From positions 806,001 to 870,000 of the forward strand of contig NZ_CP027665.1 in assembly GCF_003008555.2 (NCBI RefSeq): DNA of 64,000 nucleotides, read 5' to 3'. The translations under genes were made by a program, and so were the position numbers. Shown piece after piece: positions 1 to 7,873 of this stretch; positions within the stretch are counted from its first letter, which is position 1, and every line of letters starts with the position of its first letter. This DNA is from Pukyongiella litopenaei. GTDB lineage: Bacteria; Pseudomonadota; Alphaproteobacteria; Rhodobacterales; Rhodobacteraceae. The notes under the pieces were generated by a model, which saw only the letters and a list, made by a program, of their open reading frames with translations, was not told the DNA's origin and searched no databases.

Positions 1-619
1 ATTCCTCTTCGGTCTGGCGGAACACGTCGCCATAGCTCAGCGGGATCGGCGCATCGGGATCGTTGAACGGCATGTCCATCACATGATCGACACCCAGCAC
101 ATACATCGCCAGCCGTTCCAGCCCATAGGTGAGTTCGCCGGATACCGGCGCGCAGTCATGGCCGCCGACCTGCTGGAAATAGGTGAACTGCGACACTTCC
201 ATACCGTCACACCAGACCTCCCAGCCCAGCCCCCAGGCGCCCAGCGTGGGGCTTTCCCAGTCATCCTCGACGAAGCGGATGTCATGCAGGTCCATGTCGA
301 TGCCGATGGCTTCGAGGCTGCCCAGATAGAGGTCCTGCAGGTTGGGCGGGCTGGGTTTGATCAGCACCTGGTACTGGTAGTAATGCTGCAGCCGATTCGG
401 GTTTTCGCCATAACGGCCGTCAGTGGGCCGGCGCGACGGCTGCACATAGGCCGCGGCCCAGGGATTGCCGCCCAGCGCCCGCAGCGTGGTGGCGGGGTGG
501 AACGTGCCGGCGCCGACCTCCATGTCATAGGGTTGCAGGATCGCGCAGCCCTGTTCGGCCCAGTAGGTCTGCAACCGCAGGATGATTTCCTGAAACGAAC
601 GCGGGGCGGTGCTGGTCAT
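1..619 (-). CDS. glyQ: Glycyl-tRNA synthetase alpha subunit, 3' part outside window
   Basis: This is the catalytic alpha chain of the bacterial alpha2beta2 glycyl-tRNA synthetase, which charges tRNA-Gly in the cytoplasm. The frame is open from the ATG at 619 to the window edge, giving 206 of the usual roughly 300 residues. The N-terminus [20 protein letters not shown], the stretch [20 protein letters not shown] and the later [20 protein letters not shown] are hallmark GlyQ segments of the class II catalytic core. The stop codon and the partner glyS would lie to the left. No damage is seen in the visible part. The identification is firm; only the end is unknown. Confidence 0.96.
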   Translation of the reverse strand, partial: MTSTAPRSFQEIILRLQTYWAEQGCAILQPYDMEVGAGTFHPATTLRALGGNPWAAAYVQPSRRPTDGRYGENPNRLQHYYQYQVLIKPSPPNLQDLYLGSLEAIGIDMDLHDIRFVEDDWESPTLGAWGLGWEVWCDGMEVSQFTYFQQVGGHDCAPVSGELTYGLERLAMYVLGVDHVMDMPFNDPDAPIPLSYGDVFRQTEEE

Positions 620-789
620 CGGGATATGTCCTCTGTTCGCCCGGGCTGGGGCGCGCCTTTCCTATGCCCGTGCGAAAGCCGGGTCAACGGCGCAACACCT
701 GCGCCGCGGAACGTTGCGCGGGCATGGTAATGATTCATAGTTGGTGATTATTACCTGCAGGGCAGCAACTGGGCATGAAAGGTCCGACA

Positions 790-2535
790 ATGAAGGCAGT
801 ATTGGTTTCGCTGGTGATCGCGGTGTTCGTTCTGGTCCGCCCGGCGGTGGCACAACAATCGCAGCCCGAGGTGGTCTGGGTGCAGATCGAAGCGCATCCC
901 AGCCTGCGGGTGGCACAATTGCGGGCGCAGGATTTCGCTGCCACACTGCCGGACGTGAACGGCTTTTCGCTGGGCGGCAACTGGTATGGCATCCTGCTGG
1001 GCCCCTACCGGCGCACCGACGCGGACCGGGTGCTGCAGGCCTACAAGGCGGGCCGGACCATCCCGGCCGACAGTTTCATCACCTTCTCGTCCCGGCTGGG
1101 GCAGCAGTTCTGGCCGGTGGGCGCCGATCTCCTGGGCCGGGGGGCCGTGGCCGCGCCCGCCCTGCCCGGCGCGGTGGCAGAGCCGCCGCAGCAGGTGGCG
1201 CAGGCAGAGCCGCAGCCCTCAGACGAGACCCCTGCCGACGCCCGGCGCAGCGAAAGCCTGCTGAGCCGCGCCGAACGCGAGGGGCTGCAGATCGCCCTGC
1301 GCGCGGCCGGTTTCTACAGCTCCGCCATCGACGGCGCCTTTGGCCACGGGACGCGGCGGTCGATGGCCGACTGGCAGGCGGCGAACGGCTTTGAGGCCAC
1401 CGGCGTGCTGACCACCGCGCAGCGCAAGCAGCTGATGGACGATTACAACGCACCGCTGATCAGCGCCGGCATGGCCCCGCATCTGGATGCCAGCGCCGGG
1501 ATCGAGATGCAGATCCCCGCCGGGCTGGTGCGCTTTTCCCGCTATGAACCGCCCTTTGCCCATTTCGAGGCCAGCGGCGATGTTCCCGTGCGCCTGTTGC
1601 TGATCAGCCAGCCCGGCACCCGGGCCACGCTGCACGGGCTCTTCGACATCATGCAGACGCTGGAAATCGTGCCGCTGAACGGCCCCCGCGAGAAACGCCG
1701 GGACAGTTTCACGCTCGAGGGGCGCGGCAACGGGATGGTCTCCTATACCGAGGCGGCGTTGCAGGACGGGCAGATCAAGGGGTTCACGCTGGTCTGGCCC
1801 GAGGGCGACGAGGCGCGCCGCGCCCGCGTGCTGGCCGCGATGAAATCCAGCTTCCGCCGCATCGACGGGGTGCTGGACCCCGCCACGGGCAGCGATATCG
1901 ACCAGCATATCGACCTCGTATCAGGGCTCGAAGTGCGCAGGCCGCGCCTGTCCCGGTCCGGGTTCTTCGTCGACCGCCGCGGCGCCGTGGTCACCACCGC
2001 GCAGGCGGTCCAGGGCTGTTCGCGGATCACGCTGGACCATGACATCGCCGCCGAGGTGGCGGCCAGCGACGCGGACAGCGGCATCGCGGTGCTGCGCCCC
2101 GCCGCCCCGCTGGCGCCGATCGCGGTGGCCCGGCTGCGCGCCGGATCGCCGCGGCTGCAATCCGAGGTGGCCGTGGCCGGCTATTCCTACGAGGGCATCC
2201 TGGGCGCGCCGACCCTGACCTATGGCCAGCTGGCGGATGTGCGCGGGCTGAACGGCGAGACCGGGCTGAACCGGCTGTCGCTTGCCGCGCTGCCCGGCGA
2301 CGCGGGCGGGCCGGTGATCGATGCCGGCGGCGGCGTGCTGGGCATGCTCCTGCCCGCGCAGGACGGCGACCGCAAGCTGCCCGAGGATGTCAGCTTTGCC
2401 GCCGACGCGGACCGGATCGACGCGCTGCTGACACAGGTCGGGATCACCCCGGAACGCGCCGATGACGGCGCCGCGCCGGCCGATCTGGACCGGGTCGCGG
2501 GCGCGATGACCGTGCTGGTGAGCTGCTGGGACTGA
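790..2535 (+). CDS. Secreted pseudo-protease with peptidoglycan-binding domain
   Basis: A 581-residue exported protein. I chose the ATG at 790 over the in-frame ATG at 775 because it puts a hydrophobic signal peptide (MKAVLVSLVIAVFVLV, cleavage near AVAQQ) at the very N-terminus and has AAAGG about 8 bases upstream. A SPOR-like segment (about residues 25-100) is followed by a putative peptidoglycan-binding helical domain (about 155-215), a middle domain of unknown type, and a C-terminal trypsin/HtrA-like fold (about 375-545). In that fold all three catalytic positions are changed: Gln405 in VVTTAQAV replaces His, Gly431 in DSGIAVL replaces Asp, and Ala505 in GDAGGP replaces Ser. It is therefore probably a non-catalytic envelope protein. 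It converges on trkH, with a GC-rich hairpin between them. Confidence 0.85.
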   Translation: MKAVLVSLVIAVFVLVRPAVAQQSQPEVVWVQIEAHPSLRVAQLRAQDFAATLPDVNGFSLGGNWYGILLGPYRRTDADRVLQAYKAGRTIPADSFITFSSRLGQQFWPVGADLLGRGAVAAPALPGAVAEPPQQVAQAEPQPSDETPADARRSESLLSRAEREGLQIALRAAGFYSSAIDGAFGHGTRRSMADWQAANGFEATGVLTTAQRKQLMDDYNAPLISAGMAPHLDASAGIEMQIPAGLVRFSRYEPPFAHFEASGDVPVRLLLISQPGTRATLHGLFDIMQTLEIVPLNGPREKRRDSFTLEGRGNGMVSYTEAALQDGQIKGFTLVWPEGDEARRARVLAAMKSSFRRIDGVLDPATGSDIDQHIDLVSGLEVRRPRLSRSGFFVDRRGAVVTTAQAVQGCSRITLDHDIAAEVAASDADSGIAVLRPAAPLAPIAVARLRAGSPRLQSEVAVAGYSYEGILGAPTLTYGQLADVRGLNGETGLNRLSLAALPGDAGGPVIDAGGGVLGMLLPAQDGDRKLPEDVSFAADADRIDALLTQVGITPERADDGAAPADLDRVAGAMTVLVSCWD

Positions 2536-2541
2536 GGTCTC

Positions 2542-2574
2542 GGGCGTGGGGGCGTGGGGCGCGCCCTCACGCCC
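2542..2574. terminator. GC-rich hairpin between convergent genes
   Basis: The segment GGGCGTGGGGC (2550-2560) pairs with GCCC-T-CACGCCC (2563-2574), leaving one bulged base, and overlaps the trkH stop codon. It lies between the convergent pseudo-protease gene and trkH. There is no clear T-tract, so its strength as a terminator is uncertain. Confidence 0.4.
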
Positions 2575-4018
2575 GCCAGAACCGCAGCGTGAACATCACA
2601 TAGACGGCCAGCAGTTCCAGCCGCCCGATCAGCATCGAAACCGACAGGATCCACTTGGCCGTGGGGTTCACCTCGGCAAAGTTGCCGGTGGGGCCGATCT
2701 TGTCGCCCAGGCCGGGGCCGATATTGGCCAGCGCCGTCGCCGCCCCGGAGACCGAGGTGATGAAATCCTCGCCGGTGAGCGCGAGCGCCCAGGACACGAT
2801 CCCGAGCGTCACCACGAAAAAGACCAGAAACGACGTGACCGAATCGAGCACCTCGGCGGTCACCTTCTGGCCCTGGAACCGGGGGATGAACACGCCATGC
2901 GGCATGCGGATGCGCCGCACCTGCGCCCGGATCGACGCGAACAGGATCTGATAGCGGAAGATCTTGATCGAACACGCGGTCGACCCGGCGCACCCGCCGA
3001 TCAGCCCGACGAAAAAGAACATCATGATCAGGAACGGACCCCAGGTCATGTAGTCGGCGCTGGCATAGCCGGTGCCGGAAATGATCGAGGTGATGTTGAA
3101 CAGCGCCTCGCGGAAGGAATGTTCCGGGTGGCGGGGGAAAATGGTGGTCAGCACCATGGTCGCGATCACCACCAGCACCGTGATCGTTCCCAGAAAGGCG
3201 CGCACCTGCGAATCGCGCAGCAGCTGCCTCAGCGACCCGCCATTGACCAGCTGCACATAGCGCACGAATGGCAGCGCGGCCAGGATCATGAACACCGACG
3301 CCACATATTCCATCGGCCCGGAAAAGGTGCCGAACGAGGCATCGTAGGATGAAAACCCGCCGGTGGAAACCGTGGTGAGCGCATGCACGACCGCGTCGAA
3401 CCCGCTCATCCCGAGCGTGGCATAGCAGAGCGCGCAGACGGCAGTGAGACCGATGTAGATCCACGAGATCTGGCGCGAGATCTCGGTGGCGCGCGGCAGG
3501 ATCTTGCCGCCGGTGTCAAAGGCCTCGGACTTGAACACCTGCATCCCGCCCACGCCCAGTTCGGGCAGGAACACCATCGCCATGACGATGATGCCGATGC
3601 CGCCCAGCCATTGCAGGATGCTGCGCCACAGCAGCACCCCCTGCGGCAGGTCGTCGAGCCCGGTGATCACGGTGGCCCCGGTGGTGGTCAGGCCCGACAT
3701 CGCCTCGAAAAACGCATCGGTGTAGTTCAGCCTGGTTTCCCCCAGCATCAGGGGCAGACCGCCAAAGAGCGGCAGCGCGATCCAGATCGCGGTGACCAGG
3801 ATGAATGTCTGCTGGGTCGTCAGCCTCCCGCTGCGCCCGTTGGCACAGCTCAGCGCCAGCAAGCCGCCGGAGAGCACGGTGATGATGCCCGATTGCAGGA
3901 AAACGCCCCAGTGTCCGCGCCCTTCGGCGAGGTCGAACAACAGCGGCACGGCCATCATGGCGCCCAAGATGGCGACCAGCAGGCCGATCACGAAACCAAC
4001 GGGGCGCAAGTCCAGCAT
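2567..4018 (-). CDS. trkH: Trk-type potassium uptake protein, membrane subunit
   Basis: This is the inner-membrane K+-translocating subunit of the Trk system, which works with the peripheral NAD-binding regulator TrkA (not in this window). At 483 residues it has the usual TrkH length. It shows repeated membrane-pore-membrane units with filter-like segments SGLTTTGATV (about residue 108) and TTVSTGGFSS (about 215). A good Shine-Dalgarno sequence before the ATG at 4018 is lacking. A TTGACA element at 4050-4055 lies only about 31 bases upstream of the start, so the transcript may be leaderless or nearly so; this is inference. The 201-residue Lys-rich protein gene ends 70 bp upstream on the same strand. 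Confidence 0.95.
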   Translation of the reverse strand: MLDLRPVGFVIGLLVAILGAMMAVPLLFDLAEGRGHWGVFLQSGIITVLSGGLLALSCANGRSGRLTTQQTFILVTAIWIALPLFGGLPLMLGETRLNYTDAFFEAMSGLTTTGATVITGLDDLPQGVLLWRSILQWLGGIGIIVMAMVFLPELGVGGMQVFKSEAFDTGGKILPRATEISRQISWIYIGLTAVCALCYATLGMSGFDAVVHALTTVSTGGFSSYDASFGTFSGPMEYVASVFMILAALPFVRYVQLVNGGSLRQLLRDSQVRAFLGTITVLVVIATMVLTTIFPRHPEHSFREALFNITSIISGTGYASADYMTWGPFLIMMFFFVGLIGGCAGSTACSIKIFRYQILFASIRAQVRRIRMPHGVFIPRFQGQKVTAEVLDSVTSFLVFFVVTLGIVSWALALTGEDFITSVSGAATALANIGPGLGDKIGPTGNFAEVNPTAKWILSVSMLIGRLELLAVYVMFTLRFWRA

Positions 4019-4088
4019 GGGCGCAAGCGTTGGCGTGCGCGGCCCGGGCTGTCAAGCCGCGCACGGGTGCTTCAGCGACGGATCGGGG

Positions 4089-4694
4089 TCAGTCCTCGGT
4101 GCCGGAGCTGCGCGCCGGGATCGCCGGCGGTGCCGACGGGGCGCGGCTGGTCTTGCGCGCGGGCTTGGCGGCCCCGGTTGCCGGTGCATCCGCCGCTTCG
4201 GGCTTCGGTGCAGCTTTGGGTGCAGATTTCGGTGCGGCGGCCTTGGCGGCGGGCTTCGGCGCGGCGGCTTTCGTTGCAGCGGGCTTGGTTGCAGGCTTCG
4301 GTGCCTCGGCCTTGGCGGCGGGTTTCGGTGCAGCAGCCTTTGTCGCGGATTTCGCCGTTGCCGTCTTGGCGGCAGGCTTCGGCGCGGCGGGTTTCGGTGC
4401 CGCGGGCTGCGGCGCCACGGGCTTGGCGGCCGGTTTCGCGGACGACTTGGCGGGCAGTTTGGCAGGCCGCTTGGCGGGCCTTTTGGCAACTGTCCTGGCG
4501 GGCGCCTTGGCAGGTGTCTTGGGCGCGGGCTCGGCCGGGTGTGCGACCGGCGCGACAGCCATCCCGCCAAATGGCTGGGTCGCCAGGAAGGCGCGTGTCA
4601 TGTACCGGGCGAGGTCGATCTGATTGCTCAGGGCGGTGCTGGCAAGGCGCAGATAGGCGCATTGCAGTTCAACCGGATTGGGAAACGGGGTCAT
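4089..4694 (-). CDS. Lys/Ala/Pro-rich protein with histone-H1-like tail
   Basis: A 201-residue protein of two parts. The first 45 or so residues form a short ordered segment (MTPFPNPVELQCAYLRLAST with following helices). The remainder, from about residue 52, is low-complexity and strongly basic, built from degenerate units such as AAAPKPAAK and PAAPKPAAK, and ends in an acidic GTED. The same kind of tail occurs in histone H1, AlgP/AlgR3 and the C-terminus of the granule protein PhaF, where it binds DNA. Its ATG overlaps the stop of the upstream 135-residue gene by 4 bp (ATGA), implying coupled translation. The function is unknown. A nucleoid-binding or storage-granule-associated role is possible but inferred from composition only. 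Confidence 0.7.
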   Translation of the reverse strand: MTPFPNPVELQCAYLRLASTALSNQIDLARYMTRAFLATQPFGGMAVAPVAHPAEPAPKTPAKAPARTVAKRPAKRPAKLPAKSSAKPAAKPVAPQPAAPKPAAPKPAAKTATAKSATKAAAPKPAAKAEAPKPATKPAATKAAAPKPAAKAAAPKSAPKAAPKPEAADAPATGAAKPARKTSRAPSAPPAIPARSSGTED

Positions 4695-5098
4695 CTCAGG
4701 GTATCTCCGAAGACAGGTGTTGAAAGAAGGGGAACCGGGACCGGCAGGCGCGGGCCCCGCGCCTCGAGCCGGGCACGGTTGGCGCTGGTGCGCGATGCGT
4801 AGGGGTCGATCATCGCCCCGAACACGCGTTCCGGGCCGTATCCCGACATCGCCGTGAACGCGGCTGCAATCGCCGCTTCGAACATGGCAGGAGGTTTCTC
4901 GAGGGCCATGCGGGCGGGTTCGTCATGCGGCATCGACCAGCCACCAGACAGCCCCAGCAGACGCATGGATGCCACCATCTGGGCATCCGCGACCATCCGG
5001 CCGGCCCGCCAGACCTGGCAGACCATACCCTGGGCGCTCTCGATCGTGTTCAGCACCTGAACGAACTCCAAACCTCGGGACGGCGCGGACAGGGTCAC
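4691..5098 (-). CDS. Conserved-looking protein of unknown function, coupled to Lys-rich partner
   Basis: A 135-residue soluble protein that I do not recognise. It starts at a GTG (5098); no in-frame ATG gives a better start, and GGGA lies about 8 bases upstream. There is no signal peptide or clear membrane helix. A middle segment rich in Ala, Met and Phe (EKPPAMFEAAIAAAFTAM) looks amphipathic and helical, which would fit a phasin-like or protein-interaction role; that is only a guess. The last codons overlap the start of the Lys/Ala/Pro-rich protein gene, so the two are likely made together. Two direct copies of ATGCTGCAAT lie upstream. Confidence 0.65.
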   Translation of the reverse strand: MTLSAPSRGLEFVQVLNTIESAQGMVCQVWRAGRMVADAQMVASMRLLGLSGGWSMPHDEPARMALEKPPAMFEAAIAAAFTAMSGYGPERVFGAMIDPYASRTSANRARLEARGPRLPVPVPLLSTPVFGDTLR

Positions 5099-5133
5099 GC
5101 GCCATCCCGGTCAATATAGGAATTCACTTCGCG

Positions 5134-5177
5134 ATTGCAGCATCTTTTCGCCGCATTGCAGCATAATTGCGGCAAAA
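5134..5177 (-). promoter_or_regulatory. TGC-rich direct repeats upstream of the 135/201-residue pair
   Basis: On the minus strand ATGCTGCAAT occurs twice (plus 5134-5143 and 5155-5164), 21 bp apart, which is two helical turns. TTGCCGCAATT lies beside the second copy. The spacing suggests a protein-binding site on one DNA face. TGC/GCA-rich boxes are the known target type of PhaR, the PHA-granule gene repressor of alphaproteobacteria. Assigning this site to PhaR is inference. Confidence 0.4.
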
Positions 5178-5191
5178 ATGCGGATTTCGGC

Positions 5192-6274
5192 CTATCCGGT
5201 GTGGAAAAGAGAGGCAAAAAGGCGCGGATCGAGGCTGTGCGCGGCAAAACCGGAGCCTTCGGTGAGAACGCTGACCGCATCGTGGCTGTGCAGGCTTTCC
5301 TGGTGGCTCGCAACGACGCGGAAATCGCCGACGCGCGGATCCTGTTCCAACTCATGCGCGAACAGACGCGCGGCATCCTCGACGAAGATCGGGTTGGCGG
5401 CGTTGAGTTCGGCAAATGCCTGTTCGTCCTCGCGCTTGACCATCACCTGGGTCTCGGTCGGCACCGCGCGCCGCGCCATGTCGATGGCGTCCTCGAACCA
5501 CAGGCAGTCGCCGGGCAATATCTGCATCGACAGCCGGGCCACCGACCGTTGCGAATGCGGCGTGGCCAGTTGCCCGCGCCTGTCGCGGGCATGTTCGGCC
5601 AGTTCCAGCGAACAGGGGCAGGTGGAGGAATAGACATAGTCCAGGTGCAGATTCTTCTGCCGCTTCCCGCCCTGGTCGACCAGTTCCAGCGCGATGTCGT
5701 AATACTGGAACCCGGTCAGCCCGGACCGCAGGCTTTCGACCCGCGCGGGAAAGGAAAACCGCATCTGGATACGGGCATCGAAACTGTCGAGATCGGCACG
5801 GTAGTCGGCGAGCGCCGCCTCGATCACCTCGAAGCTGAAGGTGCGGTCCGCATGGCGGTAGAAACTGCGCATGATCCGCGACATGTTGATGCCCTTGCGG
5901 TCGGCGTCGAGGCTGACCGTGCCGGTGACCGAGGTTTCCAGAACCAGATCGCCATCGTCGCGGGTGTGGAACCGGATCGGCAGGCGGAAATTGGAGATGC
6001 CCACATGCTGGATCTGCCGCCGCGCGCCCTGGATCAGGCTGGCCGGACCGTTCTGCAGGTCGGGCAGCGTGGCGCGATAGGCCTCGTCGGCGCGGAAATC
6101 CCGCGGGTAGTCGCGCGACAACGGCCCGCCGTTTCGCGGCCCGCGCAGCAGCGCCTCGGCGTCGGGGCCAAGTGCTGCGATTTCCTCACCGGTGGCGGTG
6201 GCGGCCCAGTCACGCAGCAGCGTCAGCGCATCGGCAGCGTCGGTTGCATCCGGGCCGGGTCGGTGGATATTCAT
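5192..6274 (-). CDS. folE2: GTP cyclohydrolase FolE2 (type IB)
   Basis: This enzyme converts GTP to 7,8-dihydroneopterin triphosphate, the first step of folate (and queuosine) synthesis. It is the metal-flexible alternative to zinc-dependent FolE. I chose the ATG at 6274 (MNIHRPGPD, 360 residues), preceded by GGAG at 8 bases, over an in-frame ATG 30 bp upstream. Family motifs are present: DRKGINMSR (about 125-133), the STCPCS segment carrying the active-site Cys (Cys219/Cys221), and ATPHSQRS with the metal-ligand His. It follows metZ by about 105 bp on the same strand. No Zur-like palindrome is evident upstream, so zinc control is not supported by the sequence. Confidence 0.95.
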   Translation of the reverse strand: MNIHRPGPDATDAADALTLLRDWAATATGEEIAALGPDAEALLRGPRNGGPLSRDYPRDFRADEAYRATLPDLQNGPASLIQGARRQIQHVGISNFRLPIRFHTRDDGDLVLETSVTGTVSLDADRKGINMSRIMRSFYRHADRTFSFEVIEAALADYRADLDSFDARIQMRFSFPARVESLRSGLTGFQYYDIALELVDQGGKRQKNLHLDYVYSSTCPCSLELAEHARDRRGQLATPHSQRSVARLSMQILPGDCLWFEDAIDMARRAVPTETQVMVKREDEQAFAELNAANPIFVEDAARLFAHELEQDPRVGDFRVVASHQESLHSHDAVSVLTEGSGFAAHSLDPRLFASLFHTG

Positions 6275-6380
6275 GGGCTTCGCTCCGTTGTCGGTACGTC
6301 CCATCTAGGGGCTGACCACGCCGAACGCCAATGATTTCATGGCCGCCCCGGCGCGGGGCCGGTCCGGAACGCGCCCGGTT

Positions 6381-7568
6381 TCAGACCCCTGCGGCGATGT
6401 CGAGCGCCCGCGTCACATCCGCGATCAGGTCGGAACTGTCCTCGATTCCCACGGAAAACCGCACCAGCCCCGGCGTGATCCCCAGCCTCTGCCGGTGTTC
6501 CTCGCTCAGCCGCTGGTGGGTGGTCGTCGCGGGATGGGTCACAATGCTTTTCGCGTCGCCCAGGTTGTTCGAGATCTTGGCGATCCGCAGCGCGTTCAGA
6601 AAGGCGAATGCCGCCGCCTGCCCGCCCCTGAGATCGAGCGACAGCACGGTGCCGCCCTTGCCGGTCTGCCGCTGGCACAGCGCATGTTGCGGATGGGTGG
6701 GCAGGCCCGGATAGATCGCACGGGCCAGCGCCGGGTGGTCCTGCACCGCGAGGGCCATGTCCAGCGCGCTGTCGGCCTGCGCGTTGACCCGCAGCGACAA
6801 GGTTTCCAGCCCCTTGAGCATCACCCAGGCGGTGAACGGGCTCATCGCGCCGCCGGTGTGTTTCATGTAAGGCTCGACGGTGCCGCGGATGAATTCGCGC
6901 GTGCCCAGGATCACGCCGCCCAGCGCCCGCCCCTGCCCGTCGATATGCTTGGTGGCCGAGTAGATCACCACATCCGCGCCCTGTGCGATCGCGTCCGAAA
7001 AGACCGGCGTGGCAAAGACATTGTCCACCAGCACCAGCGCGCCGACCGCATGGGCAAGGCCGGATACCGCTGCGATGTCGATGATCTCGAGCGTCGGGTT
7101 GGCCATGGATTCGAAAAATACCGCGCGGGTATCGGGCCGGATCGCCGCGCGCCACTGGTCGAGATCGGTGCCGTCGACGAAACTCACCTCGACCCCGAAC
7201 CGGGTCAGCACCTCGTCGAGCACATAGAGACAGGAGCCGAACAGCGCCCGCGACGACACCACATGATCGCCCGCCTTCAGCATCGCCGTCAGCGCACCGG
7301 ACACCGCGGCCATGCCCGACGCGGTTGCAAAGGCATCCTCGGCCCCCTCCAGCGCAGCGATGCGTTCCTCGAACATGCGCACGGTCGGATTGCCGTAGCG
7401 GGCATAGATGAATTCGTCATCGCCCGACTGGATGAACCGCGCCTCGGCCTGTTCGGCGCTGTCATAGACGAACCCCTGGGTGAGAAAGATCGCCTCGCTG
7501 ACCTCGGCATACTGGCTGCGGCGGGTGCCGCCATGCACGGCCGCCGTGCGCTTGTTCCAATCCTTCAT
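6381..7568 (-). CDS. metZ: O-succinylhomoserine sulfhydrylase
   Basis: This PLP enzyme makes homocysteine from O-succinylhomoserine and sulfide in methionine synthesis. At 395 residues it has the normal length for the Cys/Met-metabolism PLP family. Pyridoxal lysine Lys207 lies in SATKHIDGQGR, and the NVFATP and YARYGNPT motifs are present. The ATG at 7568 has CAGGAGG 5 bases upstream. The leader carries a promoter, a SAM-II riboswitch, a leader ORF and a terminator, so expression should fall when S-adenosylmethionine is plentiful. O-acetylhomoserine use cannot be excluded, but the riboswitch and sequence favour MetZ. Confidence 0.94.
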   Translation of the reverse strand: MKDWNKRTAAVHGGTRRSQYAEVSEAIFLTQGFVYDSAEQAEARFIQSGDDEFIYARYGNPTVRMFEERIAALEGAEDAFATASGMAAVSGALTAMLKAGDHVVSSRALFGSCLYVLDEVLTRFGVEVSFVDGTDLDQWRAAIRPDTRAVFFESMANPTLEIIDIAAVSGLAHAVGALVLVDNVFATPVFSDAIAQGADVVIYSATKHIDGQGRALGGVILGTREFIRGTVEPYMKHTGGAMSPFTAWVMLKGLETLSLRVNAQADSALDMALAVQDHPALARAIYPGLPTHPQHALCQRQTGKGGTVLSLDLRGGQAAAFAFLNALRIAKISNNLGDAKSIVTHPATTTHQRLSEEHRQRLGITPGLVRFSVGIEDSSDLIADVTRALDIAAGV

Positions 7569-7659
7569 ATCGACCTCCTGGCCCGTTCCGGCCCGTTCTG
7601 GCCCGAGGTGGGCCGACGAAAAAAACCCCCGACGCGGCCAAGCGAAAGGGGGCTTTCAT
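7462..7659 (-). CDS. Possible leader ORF between riboswitch and metZ
   Basis: A 65-codon frame starts at an ATG (7657-7659) placed 5 bases after the AAAAGG that ends the SAM-II aptamer, a good Shine-Dalgarno spacing. Codons 2-12 cover the terminator hairpin. The frame then runs through the metZ ribosome-binding site and overlaps the metZ start in another frame. It shows no recognisable domain. It may only be a frame left open by high GC content. The placement suggests that its translation, rather than its product, could matter for metZ control. Confidence 0.35.
   Translation of the reverse strand: MKAPFRLAASGVFFVGPPRARTGRNGPGGRYEGLEQAHGGRAWRHPPQPVCRGQRGDLSHPGVRL
7577..7606 (-). repeat. Triple 10-bp direct repeat before metZ
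   Basis: On the minus strand a CGGGCC(A/G)GAA-like unit occurs three times in tandem, directly in front of the metZ Shine-Dalgarno sequence. The first copy can also pair with an upstream GGCCC to form a small hairpin (7601-7615). No function is known. Confidence 0.55.
7619..7656 (-). terminator. Intrinsic terminator in the metZ leader
   Basis: On the minus strand AAAGCCCCC (plus 7648-7656) pairs with GGGGGTTT (7623-7630), with an inner CGC/GCG pairing. A run of seven T (7619-7625) follows the GGGGG. It lies between the SAM-II aptamer and metZ, so it is well placed for riboswitch-controlled termination. Its 5' arm begins right after the ATG of the leader ORF. Confidence 0.8.
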
Positions 7660-7664
7660 CCTGA

Positions 7665-7716
7665 CCTTTTAGCGGTGTTGTTTAACGTGGCCCGCAATCC
7701 GGTAACAAATCGCCAC
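7665..7716 (-). promoter_or_regulatory. SAM-II riboswitch (metA motif)
   Basis: Read on the minus strand, GTGGC (plus 7712-7716) pairs with GCCAC (7687-7691) to form P1. The loop begins with the hallmark GATTTG, and ATTGC stands before the 3' arm of P1. After P1 come the conserved GTTAAACAA and then CGCTAAAAGG (7665-7674), the pseudoknot strand with a Shine-Dalgarno-like end. This matches the SAM-II class known upstream of metA, metZ and metC in alphaproteobacteria. Binding of S-adenosylmethionine is expected to hide AAAAGG. I recognised it by eye; an Rfam RF00521 covariance search would confirm it. Confidence 0.88.
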
Positions 7717-7722
7717 GGCCGC

Positions 7723-7751
7723 CGTTTACGCCGGGCACCGGCTCCCGTCAA
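7723..7751 (-). promoter_or_regulatory. Probable metZ leader promoter
   Basis: On the minus strand TTGACG (plus 7746-7751) is followed after exactly 17 bases by TAAACG (7723-7728). The predicted transcription start falls at about 7716, the first base of the riboswitch. The -35 box is good; the -10 box is weak, as is common in GC-rich alphaproteobacteria. Confidence 0.55.
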
Positions 7752-7873
7752 GGCCGGTTCCGGGGCGCAACTGTGGCACGGATGCACCGTCACGTTGGCG
7801 TTACGGTAGCTTTACCCCTGCATCATACGGTTTCGCCACAGGGACACCACAACATCTTGTGTGAGGTGCAGCC

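Noticed and set aside
6275-6380. A Zur or other regulatory site upstream of folE2
   Set aside because: Only a GC-rich dyad without T-run or AT-rich Zur-like palindrome is seen in the 106 bp after metZ.
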